Source of the DNA: Flavobacteriia bacterium
GTDB taxonomy: Bacteria; Bacteroidota; Bacteroidia; Flavobacteriales; Weeksellaceae
DNA: 64,000 nucleotides
Reading direction: 5' to 3'
NCBI GenBank assembly: GCA_015999765.1
Contig: JAECQR010000002.1
Span: forward strand, 439,768-503,767
In this document: positions 36,438 through 44,030 of the stretch, one piece after another
Layout of the letters: each line of letters starts with the position of its first letter
Numbering within the stretch: position 1 is the first letter of the stretch
The notes under the pieces: model-generated
The model's input: only the letters and a program-made list of their open reading frames with translations
What the model was told of the DNA's origin: nothing
The model's database searches: none
Program-made: the position numbers and the translations under genes

Positions 36438-37712
36438 TTATTCAGAATATTTTTTAAAGATAATACATCCGTTCACGTCGCCAAAACCAAAACTTACTTT
36501 TGCGGCAATATTAATTTCCTTCGCGATCAACTCTTTCGGAATACATTCAGGATCGATCACCGCCGTAATTTCACGGTTTAAATCTTCACAATTGATATTG
36601 GGAGCCACAAAATTCTCGGCCAGCTGCAAAACCGCTGCAACTGCTTCGATACTTCCTGACGCGGAAAGGCAGTGTCCGGTTAAAGCCTTTAAGGAATTGA
36701 TGTAAGGGAAATCTTTTCCAAAGCGGTTTAAAGCTTCTGCCAAATTTCGAATTTCTGTACTGTCTTTAGATGTCGCGGTGAGATGTCCACTGATATAATC
36801 GATATCTTCTGCTTCGATATTTGCGTCCAAAATGGCATCTTTTACACATTTTTGAACCGCTGTAGAATTTGGTGCAGTCATGCTTCCGCCGCCGCGCTGT
36901 CCACCACTGTTACTGTTTCCCCCTAATATTTCGCAATAGATTTTCGCTTTTCGGGCCAACGCAGATTCCAGATCTTCTACCACCAAAGCTGCGGCACCGC
37001 TTCCGGGAACAAATCCTGCAGCTGAAGCGCTCATCGGACGGGATGCGGCTTCCGGATTTTCATTGGATTTAAAATTACAGACTTTTATTGCATCGAAGCC
37101 TGCCCAAATATACGGTCCGGAATCACTTGTACTTCCTGCGAGAATGCGTTTCGCTTTGCCGGATTTAATTCTTTCAAAAGCCATTAAGATACTTTCTGTT
37201 CCTGTAGTACACGCGGAAGAGTTGGTCGTAACCTGATTTCCCAATCCCAATTTCCCGCCTAAATAGGCAGAAATTCCGCTGTTCATTGTCTGTGAAACAG
37301 CAGTACTCCCTAATTTTCGCGTTTGAAGGGCATCAATTTTATAAATACTTTCCCGAAATTTTTCAATTCCTGAGGTTCCCGTTCCGAAAACCGTTCCGCT
37401 GTCCCAATCTGGAATCTCATCTTCTGAAATTTCCAAACCCGCATCTTTCCATGCATCTAAACCTGCGATAACGCCATACATAATTCCGGTTGAATTGAAA
37501 TTCCGCAATTCTAAATCTGTAAAATAGTGAGTCAGTTTTTCTGTAACAACTGGCGGTGTTCCGGAAACCTGACAGGAAAATTGCAAATCGGCTAACCGTT
37601 GGTCAAATCGAATTCCGGATTGCCCTTCTTTTAAAGCAGTTCTGAAATCTTCCAAACCGATTCCGATAGGAGATGCAACGCCTAAACCGGTGATAACGAC
37701 TCTTCTTTCCAT
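36438..37712 (-). CDS. Beta-ketoacyl-ACP synthase (KAS I/II type)
   Basis: Condensing enzyme of 424 residues with an intact Cys-His-His triad: C168 in TTNSSACTTGTE, H310 in YISGHLTATSKDS, and H347 in LKALTGHCLSASG, with K342 conserved. It should elongate acyl-ACP with malonyl-ACP. The segment around H310 departs from the usual EAHGTGT form, so it belongs to a divergent clade, not the housekeeping FabF. It starts 6 bp after the dehydratase stop and is followed 16 bp later by the ACP. Confidence 0.92.
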   Translation of the reverse strand: MERRVVITGLGVASPIGIGLEDFRTALKEGQSGIRFDQRLADLQFSCQVSGTPPVVTEKLTHYFTDLELRNFNSTGIMYGVIAGLDAWKDAGLEISEDEIPDWDSGTVFGTGTSGIEKFRESIYKIDALQTRKLGSTAVSQTMNSGISAYLGGKLGLGNQVTTNSSACTTGTESILMAFERIKSGKAKRILAGSTSDSGPYIWAGFDAIKVCNFKSNENPEAASRPMSASAAGFVPGSGAAALVVEDLESALARKAKIYCEILGGNSNSGGQRGGGSMTAPNSTAVQKCVKDAILDANIEAEDIDYISGHLTATSKDSTEIRNLAEALNRFGKDFPYINSLKALTGHCLSASGSIEAVAAVLQLAENFVAPNINCEDLNREITAVIDPECIPKELIAKEINIAAKVSFGFGDVNGCIIFKKYSE

Positions 37713-37718
37713 TTTAAT

Positions 37719-38147
37719 TTATTTAATAATACCCGCAATGGTGCCCTCACAAACCGTTTCTTTCTTTTCATTCAGCATCTTCACTTTACATTTCAGCTTA
37801 TTGAACCGGAAGTAAATTTTTTCAGAAATCACGGTGACTTTTTCATTGGGAAAAACAGGTTTTAAGAATTCAATTTCCGTTGAAGTTAACCCAATTTGAG
37901 TCTCGGTACTAACTTGATTTCCACATAAAAAAATACCTAAACAGACAACTCCTATTTGCGCCATGGTTTCTGTTAAAATAACGCCCGGTGTGACGGCACA
38001 ATTCTTAAAATGACCTTTATAAAAGTCTGAATTTTCATCAAACCGGAAAGTTCCCGTAACGCCGTTTTCGTCAACGCTGAGCAATTCATCCACAAATAAA
38101 AATGGAGCGCTGTAGGGGAGTTTTGTTAAAATTTCTGCGGTATTCAT
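37719..38147 (-). CDS. FabZ-like 3-hydroxyacyl-ACP dehydratase
   Basis: Single hot-dog domain of 142 residues. The catalytic His is H46 in DFYKGHFKN and the acidic partner is E60 in TPGVILTETMAQ, as in FabZ/FabA. It probably dehydrates the 3-hydroxyacyl chain built by the operon's ketosynthase. Its ATG overlaps the reductase stop (TGATG), so translation is coupled. Confidence 0.88.
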   Translation of the reverse strand: MNTAEILTKLPYSAPFLFVDELLSVDENGVTGTFRFDENSDFYKGHFKNCAVTPGVILTETMAQIGVVCLGIFLCGNQVSTETQIGLTSTEIEFLKPVFPNEKVTVISEKIYFRFNKLKCKVKMLNEKKETVCEGTIAGIIK

Positions 38148-38944
38148 CAGCTTAAATGTTCGCCGCCATCCACGGGAATGACACAGCCGTTAATCCAGGA
38201 AGCCTCGTCCTGACAAAGCAAACTGACAACATTTGCAACATCTTCCGGCCGGGTTAATCTTTTAAATGGATTGCGTTTTAACGTAAATTCTTTAATTTTT
38301 TCACTTCCCGGAATCATCTGCAACGATCGCGTATCAGTAACGCCGGCCTGAATACAGTTCGCCCGTATGCCAAACTGCGCGAATTCCAAAGCAATATTTC
38401 TCGAGATAGCTTCTAAAGCAGCTTTCGCAGCAGAAACGGCAGCATAATGAGTCATGGGCTTTGTGCTTCCTTCACTTGTAAAAGCGAGAATCCGTGTATC
38501 TTCAGCAAACAGCTTTGCATTAAAAATAAGTTTCGTCCACTCGTACAGACTGGTTGCCATGGCGTGAAGCGTCATACTGAAATCATCCGTGGATAGACTT
38601 TCAGTTTCAGAGCCGCTCATGGGTTTTAAATTTCCTTTGGCAATACTGTGCAAAAGACAGCGGATTTTTCCTTCAGATCCCAAAGCGGTTTTCAGTTCCG
38701 TGATGATTTCCTGCTGATGTTGAGGATTTAAAATATCTTTATTCAGACTTAAAAATTGAACACCTTCATTTTTAATAAAAGAAAATTCATTATTAATGAA
38801 TTCCATTTCTGTACGGGAATTCCGGTGAATGATACAGATATTCATGCCTTCAGAAGCCAGCTTTTTTGCAGCAGCCAAGCCTAAACCTGAACTTCCTCCC
38901 AAAATAAGGGTCCAATAATTTTTATTTTCAAATCTCCTTACCAT
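38147..38944 (-). CDS. SDR-family reductase of enoyl-ACP reductase type
   Basis: Short-chain dehydrogenase of 265 residues. Cofactor loop GGSSGLG near the N-terminus, and the active site Tyr167 and Lys174 separated by six residues (HYAAVSAAKAALE). The Y-x6-K spacing is that of FabI/FabL enoyl reductases rather than the Y-x3-K of ketoreductases, so enoyl reduction is favoured. HSIAKGNLKPMSG corresponds to the FabL region after strand five. It overlaps the PKS gene by 7 bp and the dehydratase by one base. Confidence 0.85.
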   Translation of the reverse strand: MVRRFENKNYWTLILGGSSGLGLAAAKKLASEGMNICIIHRNSRTEMEFINNEFSFIKNEGVQFLSLNKDILNPQHQQEIITELKTALGSEGKIRCLLHSIAKGNLKPMSGSETESLSTDDFSMTLHAMATSLYEWTKLIFNAKLFAEDTRILAFTSEGSTKPMTHYAAVSAAKAALEAISRNIALEFAQFGIRANCIQAGVTDTRSLQMIPGSEKIKEFTLKRNPFKRLTRPEDVANVVSLLCQDEASWINGCVIPVDGGEHLS

Positions 38945-39990
38945 TGCAGTAAAACTCTTTGTGCAGAAAATCCGGGACCGAAACTCAACATTAAACCTTT
39001 CTCACCTTTCTGCGGTTTTTGATTCATTATTTCTTCCAGAACATAAAGCACCGTTGCACTGGACATGTTGCCGTAAAGGCGCAAAATATCTTTAGTAGCA
39101 TCAATGTTTTTATCCAAATCTGCAAAAAGGGATTCTACCATCTGAACAATTTTTTTTCCGCCTGGGTGAAAAATAAGGTGATCGATATCTTTAATTTCTA
39201 AATTTTGTTTGGCTAAAAAAGGATGAACAATAGTAGGGAAATGTTCAGCAATCACATCGGGAACTTCAATATCCAAAATCATCTGGAGTCCGGAATTGGT
39301 AAGTTTAAACCCCATCATGTGTTCGTTATGATAGAAATGATACATTTCTTCGGCGAGAATTTCCGGACCTTCAGCGTTTTCATCGGAAGAAAGAAGTACA
39401 CATGCGGCACCATCACCGAAAATAGCGGCACTTACTACATTCGCCATCGAAAAATCATCTAATTGAAATGTAGCGGTCGGGCTTTCTACAGCGACAACGG
39501 CGGCGCGTTTCCCCGGATTGGTCTGCAGGAAATTTTTCGCATAAATAATTCCGGAAACTCCTGCCGCACAGCCCATTTCTGTTACCGGTAAACGGACAAT
39601 ATCCTGACGTAAATTCAACTTGTTAATAAGATAGGCATCGAGGGAAGGAATCATAATGCCGGTGCAGCTCACAGTAATAATATAATCTAAAGTCTGGGGA
39701 TCCCAGTTTGCTTTTTCCAGGGCTTTCTGCAGCACCTGCTCGCCAAGAATGACAACTTCGCGGGAATAAATTTCGTTTTTATCTTCAAAAGAAGTGGCAG
39801 TGAAAACTTCAGCAGGATCCATGATCGAATATCTTTCGTCCACCATCGCGCCTTCAAATATTTTTTTGACTTTCCTTACAAACCGGCTTTCCTGACCATG
39901 AAGCCACAAATCTAAAAACGGTAGGATTTCTGCCGTTTTGCGCGAATATTTTGGAAGTTGCTTCGCAACCGAAATGATTTTTACACTCAT
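38938..39990 (-). CDS. Type III polyketide synthase (chalcone synthase family)
   Basis: 350 residues with the full catalytic triad: Cys141 in TEMGCAAGVSG, His275 in IFHPGGKK, Asn308 in YGNMSSATV. It should load an acyl starter, extend it with malonyl-CoA two or three times and cyclise to a resorcinol, phloroglucinol or alkylpyrone. Bacterial homologues next to a methyltransferase and FAD hydroxylase (SrsA of Streptomyces) make alkylresorcinols. The ATG at 39990 overlaps the methyltransferase stop (ATGA); a longer start would run into that gene. Confidence 0.93.
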   Translation of the reverse strand: MSVKIISVAKQLPKYSRKTAEILPFLDLWLHGQESRFVRKVKKIFEGAMVDERYSIMDPAEVFTATSFEDKNEIYSREVVILGEQVLQKALEKANWDPQTLDYIITVSCTGIMIPSLDAYLINKLNLRQDIVRLPVTEMGCAAGVSGIIYAKNFLQTNPGKRAAVVAVESPTATFQLDDFSMANVVSAAIFGDGAACVLLSSDENAEGPEILAEEMYHFYHNEHMMGFKLTNSGLQMILDIEVPDVIAEHFPTIVHPFLAKQNLEIKDIDHLIFHPGGKKIVQMVESLFADLDKNIDATKDILRLYGNMSSATVLYVLEEIMNQKPQKGEKGLMLSFGPGFSAQRVLLQW

Positions 39991-40700
39991 GTTTTTTCGA
40001 TAATCCATTGATAGCGGAAGGCCCATTTCCAGGCAATCCTGTGCTTTTTAAAATTTAAAGCTGAAGCATGTTTTTGGAGTTCTGCTTTTTTGAAACCTCT
40101 TAAAATAGATATTAAACCGTCATCCGCCGTCATTTTGTCAAGTCTGAAGATAAAGATAATCGCCTGAAAAAGCCGGTAGGCGAGTTTGCTTCTTTGTAGA
40201 TCATTGACAACAATACCCGTTGTCACCAAATTATTAATCGTACGCAGGATTTTTAAAATATCCTCATCGTTAAAATGATGTAAAGTAAGCGTAATCAGCG
40301 CAATATCGATTTTGTATTTCGAGAAATCATATTTAAATATATCTTCCGCCAAATAGATAATGTTCTTATAATCTACAGAACAATTTTCTGCATGCCGAAT
40401 CGTTGCTTCATTGGCATCAATACCGATTAATTTCAATTTCAAATTGTTCGCAGCGCCATATTTTGAAAGCATTCTCAGCATATCACCACTTCCGCAGCCA
40501 AAATCCATAATTGTAATTTCTGAATTTTTCGGGACATTTTTCAAGAGATATTTTACACCATTTAAAGTGATAGCATTGCCACCCAAAAACCGGTTGATTT
40601 TTGCAATATCATCCAAAGCGGTTGTTAATTCGTCATTATCCAGTGAAAAATCATCCATGGATTCCTCCAAATCTGTTCTGTAAGTAGTGTCTAATGCCAT
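39987..40700 (-). CDS. Class I SAM-dependent methyltransferase of the PKS operon
   Basis: 237 residues with a Rossmann methyltransferase core: motif I IMDFGCGSGDML, acidic loop LIGIDANEAT, and the post-motif LITLTLHHFNDED. Likely methylates the polyketide ring (C- or O-methylation), by analogy with SrsB. The C-terminal basic helix region (GFKKAELQKHASALNFKK) could contact the substrate or membrane. Starts 2 bp after the FAD oxidoreductase stop and overlaps the PKS by 4 bp. Confidence 0.88.
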   Translation of the reverse strand: MALDTTYRTDLEESMDDFSLDNDELTTALDDIAKINRFLGGNAITLNGVKYLLKNVPKNSEITIMDFGCGSGDMLRMLSKYGAANNLKLKLIGIDANEATIRHAENCSVDYKNIIYLAEDIFKYDFSKYKIDIALITLTLHHFNDEDILKILRTINNLVTTGIVVNDLQRSKLAYRLFQAIIFIFRLDKMTADDGLISILRGFKKAELQKHASALNFKKHRIAWKWAFRYQWIIEKT

Positions 40701-40702
40701 CG

Positions 40703-41839
40703 TTAATTCATCACAATTTCATTCCCGTGGGTTTTTTTGATTATTAAAGGTAACATAAAAGGAATAAAAGTAATTATTTTGATTAAAACTTCTGATAAAA
40801 CAGAATGTTCTAAAGTTTTGCCTAAAAACCGTCCATAAAGCAATCTCTTTTTGAAATTTGCATTCCAAAGTTTTTGATACTTTTTTTCCATTTCTTCTCT
40901 GGAAATTTTTTGATGCAGAAAATCCGAAACACTTTCTGAAGCCAGTTTTGTACTGTGAATTGCCATGGCCATTCCGTTTCCGCAAAGCGGATGAATCAAT
41001 CCGGCAGTATCGCCAATCATCAGAATATGGTTTTCAACATTGTCTTTCTTTTCAAAAGAAATTTGACTGATTGTTAAAGGTTTTTCAAAAGTTGATTCCG
41101 AATTTTGCAGAATGTCTTTCAAATGGGGATTTCGTTCCACTACTTTTTCCTGAAAATCTTCAATGTTTTTAAATTTCTTAAACGACTCAAAATTAGTGAT
41201 ATAGCAAATATTCAGGACGTTGTTTTCTACTTTGGAAACGCCGCAGTAACCTCCTTTAAAATTATGAAGTCCGACTACATGATCCGAAAAATCACCTTGA
41301 TAATGAGATTTTATCGCCAACCACGGCGATTTTTTATGGAAAAAATCTCTTCCCATTTTTTGATCCAAGTTTGATCGTTTTCCAAAAGCACCCAAAACAA
41401 CCGATGAAGTGACGGTTTTTCCCGAAGACAAGTGAACTGTAAAAAAATCATTATTAAAAACGACCTCATTCACCTGATCTTCCAAAACAGTACATTTTTG
41501 TGAAACTGCCTTTAAAAACAGTGCATGATCCAAAGTATAACGGCTCACTCCGAAACCGCCAAGCGGCAGTTTTGTTTTGAGAGATTCCCCCGATTCAGAA
41601 GAAAAATGTAAGCTGTCAATGTGTGTCGGATGTAAATTTTCAATATCAAGATCTAACCATTTGAAATAGGGCAGGACCTCATTGGAAATATATTCGCCGC
41701 AGACTTTATGTTTGGGGTAGGAGTTTTTTTCAATAACAATGACGCGAAACCCCGTTTTGGAAAGGTGAATCGCTCCTGTTAAACCTGCCAAACCGCCGCC
41801 AATAATGATGACGTCAGCATTAAAATCTGGATTTTTCAA
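40703..41839 (-). CDS. FAD-dependent oxidoreductase/monooxygenase of the PKS operon
   Basis: 378 residues in the geranylgeranyl-reductase/aromatic-hydroxylase group. It has the dinucleotide loop DVIIIGGGLAGLTGA at the N-terminus, the HKVCGEYIS motif near residue 45, and GDTAGLIHPLCGNGMAMAI near 280 for FAD phosphate binding. A C-terminal hydrophobic stretch (LIKIITFIPFMLPLII) suggests membrane association. By analogy with SrsC it may hydroxylate the aromatic product to a quinol/quinone. First gene of the operon. The start codon is TTG at 41839; no in-frame ATG lies near it. A possible weak promoter (TTG 41871-41869, TACATTTA 41852-41845) precedes it. Confidence 0.82.
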   Translation of the reverse strand: MKNPDFNADVIIIGGGLAGLTGAIHLSKTGFRVIVIEKNSYPKHKVCGEYISNEVLPYFKWLDLDIENLHPTHIDSLHFSSESGESLKTKLPLGGFGVSRYTLDHALFLKAVSQKCTVLEDQVNEVVFNNDFFTVHLSSGKTVTSSVVLGAFGKRSNLDQKMGRDFFHKKSPWLAIKSHYQGDFSDHVVGLHNFKGGYCGVSKVENNVLNICYITNFESFKKFKNIEDFQEKVVERNPHLKDILQNSESTFEKPLTISQISFEKKDNVENHILMIGDTAGLIHPLCGNGMAMAIHSTKLASESVSDFLHQKISREEMEKKYQKLWNANFKKRLLYGRFLGKTLEHSVLSEVLIKIITFIPFMLPLIIKKTHGNEIVMN

Positions 41840-41921
41840 TGAAATAAATGTAGTGAATTACTGTAAATCAATCACATTAAATATTTTAAAAATGTCAATT
41901 CGCGTTTTGGAATTTCAAAAG

Positions 41922-41951
41922 AAAAACCTCACGCTTCCGTAAGGTTTTAGT
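41922..41951 (-). terminator. Intrinsic terminator of acs
   Basis: AAAACCTcACG / CGTaAGGTTTT with one mismatch and a CTTC loop, between the acs stop and the PKS operon start. It separates the two transcription units. Confidence 0.75.
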
Positions 41952-41973
41952 TATTAAGAAATTTTTCAAATGA

Positions 41974-43881
41974 TTAAATTTTCTCGTTCTTAATTTCCTC
42001 CACAATTTCAGGATTCAAAAGGGTAGAGGTATCACCGAAATTTGCGAAATCTCCTTCTGCAATTTTTCTAAGAATCCTTCTCATGATTTTTCCGGAGCGG
42101 GTTTTCGGAAGTGCAGATACGAACTGAATCTTATCGAGTTTTGCAATTGGTCCAATCGTGTCGCTGATGACCTGGTTGATTTCTTTTCTTAAATTTTCAC
42201 GGTCGCGGCTTTCACCGGTGTCTTTCAGAATGACGTACCCGTAAAGCGCACTTCCTTTGATATCGTGCGGATAACCCACAATCGCAGATTCTGCAACGGC
42301 CGGATGCTGGTTGATGCTGTCTTCAATCGGAGCTGTTCCTAAATTATGTCCGGAAACAATAATCACGTCATCCACACGTCCTGTGATTCTGTAATAGCCC
42401 ACTTCATCGCGTAACGCGCCGTCACCTGTAAAATATTTCCCGGGGAATGCCGTAAAATAGGTTTCTTTATAGCGCTGATGATCGCCCCAAATGGTTCTGG
42501 CAATTCCCGGCCACGGAAAACGGATACATAAATTTCCGTCTACCTGATTTCCGGTAATTTCATTGCGTTTATCGTCCATCAAAACAGGTTGAATTCCAGG
42601 AAGCGGAAGTGTTGCATAAGTGGGTTTGGTCGGCGTCACAAAAGGTAACGGAGAAATCATAATTCCCCCGGTCTCAGTTTGCCACCAGGTATCTACAATA
42701 GGGCATTTTTTCTTGCCAACATGGTCGTTGTACCAGTGCCAAGCTTCATCATTGATCGGTTCACCTACGGAACCAATAACTCTGAGACTTGACAAATCGT
42801 GTTTCTCCACCCATTCATAAGATTCCTTAGCCAGTGAACGGATCGCGGTGGGAGCAGTGTAAAACTGAGTGATTTTATGTTTCTCTATCACTTCCCAGAA
42901 ACGGTCCGGTTCCGGATAAGTTGGTACACCTTCAAAGATTACTGTTGTAGCACCATTAGCCAGCGGACCATACAGAATATACGAATGTCCGGTAATCCAG
43001 CCGATATCTGCGGTACACCAGTAGATGTCGTTTTCTCTGTAATTAAAAACATTTTTAAAAGTGTACGCCGTGTAAACCATGTATCCGGCGGTGGTGTGAA
43101 GCATTCCTTTTGGTTTCCCTGTGGAACCTGAAGTATAAAGAATAAACAAAGGATCTTCGGCGTCCATAATAACAGAAATAAAATCTGCCGGAGCTTTTTC
43201 ATAAAGCGGTTCAAGCCAGAGGTCGCGGCCTTCTTTCATTTTTACTTCGCCGCCGGTTCTTTTCACGACGAGTACTTTTTCTACCGTAGGACAGCTTTCC
43301 ACCGCTTCATCAATGATTCCTTTCAGGTCGATGGCTTTGCTGCCACGGTAACTTCCGTCGGAACAGATGATGAGTTTTGCTTCGCAGTCGTTCACACGCG
43401 ACGATACCGCAGAGGCCGAAAATCCTGCAAAAATAACGGAATGCACCGCACCAAGTCTGGCGCAGGCAAGCATTGTAATCGCCAATTCCGGAATCATAGG
43501 AAGGTAAATACAAACCCGGTCACCTTTTTCAATACCTAAATCGCGCAGCACGTTGGCCATTTTACACACCTTGTCCCGGAGTTCATTGTAAGAAATGTGC
43601 TGGGCTTCTTCTTTCGGATCATTAGGTTCCCAAATAATGGCAGTTTTGTCGCCGCGGGTACTCAAATGCCGGTCAATACAGTTTTTGGTAATATTAAGCT
43701 TGGCATTTTTAAACCATTTAATCGTGGCTTCCTGCATGTCATAATCCACAACTTTGCTCCATCTCTGGTACCAGACAAAATTTTCGTCCGCAATTTTATC
43801 CCAGAATTTCTTCGGGTTTTTGATGGATTTCTTATACTGCTTGAAATAATCGGGAAGATCATCAATGAAATAATTTTTCAT
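41974..43881 (-). CDS. acs: Acetyl-CoA synthetase (AMP-forming)
   Basis: Activates acetate to acetyl-CoA via acetyl-AMP. 635 residues, near the usual 650. P-loop motif ILYTSGSTGKPKG, WWQTETGG (A5), GYYRITGRVDDVI (A8) and the acetylatable Lys in LPKTRSGKIMRR. The WWQTETG and acyl-pocket surroundings match Acs rather than longer-chain ligases. Last gene of the carboxylate island, downstream of the propionyl-CoA synthetase-like gene and the structured intergenic element. Confidence 0.95.
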   Translation of the reverse strand: MKNYFIDDLPDYFKQYKKSIKNPKKFWDKIADENFVWYQRWSKVVDYDMQEATIKWFKNAKLNITKNCIDRHLSTRGDKTAIIWEPNDPKEEAQHISYNELRDKVCKMANVLRDLGIEKGDRVCIYLPMIPELAITMLACARLGAVHSVIFAGFSASAVSSRVNDCEAKLIICSDGSYRGSKAIDLKGIIDEAVESCPTVEKVLVVKRTGGEVKMKEGRDLWLEPLYEKAPADFISVIMDAEDPLFILYTSGSTGKPKGMLHTTAGYMVYTAYTFKNVFNYRENDIYWCTADIGWITGHSYILYGPLANGATTVIFEGVPTYPEPDRFWEVIEKHKITQFYTAPTAIRSLAKESYEWVEKHDLSSLRVIGSVGEPINDEAWHWYNDHVGKKKCPIVDTWWQTETGGIMISPLPFVTPTKPTYATLPLPGIQPVLMDDKRNEITGNQVDGNLCIRFPWPGIARTIWGDHQRYKETYFTAFPGKYFTGDGALRDEVGYYRITGRVDDVIIVSGHNLGTAPIEDSINQHPAVAESAIVGYPHDIKGSALYGYVILKDTGESRDRENLRKEINQVISDTIGPIAKLDKIQFVSALPKTRSGKIMRRILRKIAEGDFANFGDTSTLLNPEIVEEIKNEKI

Positions 43882-43908
43882 AATTCTTAATTTTTTAATT
43901 TTATTTGA

Positions 43909-44022
43909 AGCGGGGAACCTGCTATCCGCTCATACTCCTCACTCCGCGCTATTGCCGGCGCCTGTTGCGGGGTAGCCGCTGCTATCAGGGCTAGGGGAGC
44001 GGTAATTTTTACCGGGTTTCGC
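43909..44022 (-). ncRNA. Structured GC-rich intergenic element, possibly Flavo-1-like RNA
   Basis: In the 149 bp between the two CoA-synthetase genes, the minus strand carries CCTAGCCCTGATAGCAGCGG (around 43995-43976) and, ~50 nt later, GAGCGGATAGCAGG. The hairpin CGGTAAaaaTTACCG and several GC-rich inverted segments lie between or beside them. The AGCCCTGATAG...GAGCGGATAGC pair recurs in flavobacterial intergenic DNA and may correspond to the Flavo-1 RNA motif; I could not check this against a covariance model. It could act as an ncRNA, an mRNA stability element or a dispersed repeat. Confidence 0.45.
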
Positions 44023-44030
44023 TTCTTAAT

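Noticed and set aside
36167-41839. Flexirubin/aryl polyene (DarA/DarB) cluster
   Set aside because: DarB is a KAS III-like enzyme with DarA as partner. Here the condensing enzyme has the chalcone synthase triad with GNMSSATV and HPGG, and no ammonia lyase, acyl-AMP ligase or aryl polyene genes occur.
43909-44022. tRNA or rRNA fragment
   Set aside because: GC-rich and folded, but no cloverleaf, T-loop or rRNA signature could be found.
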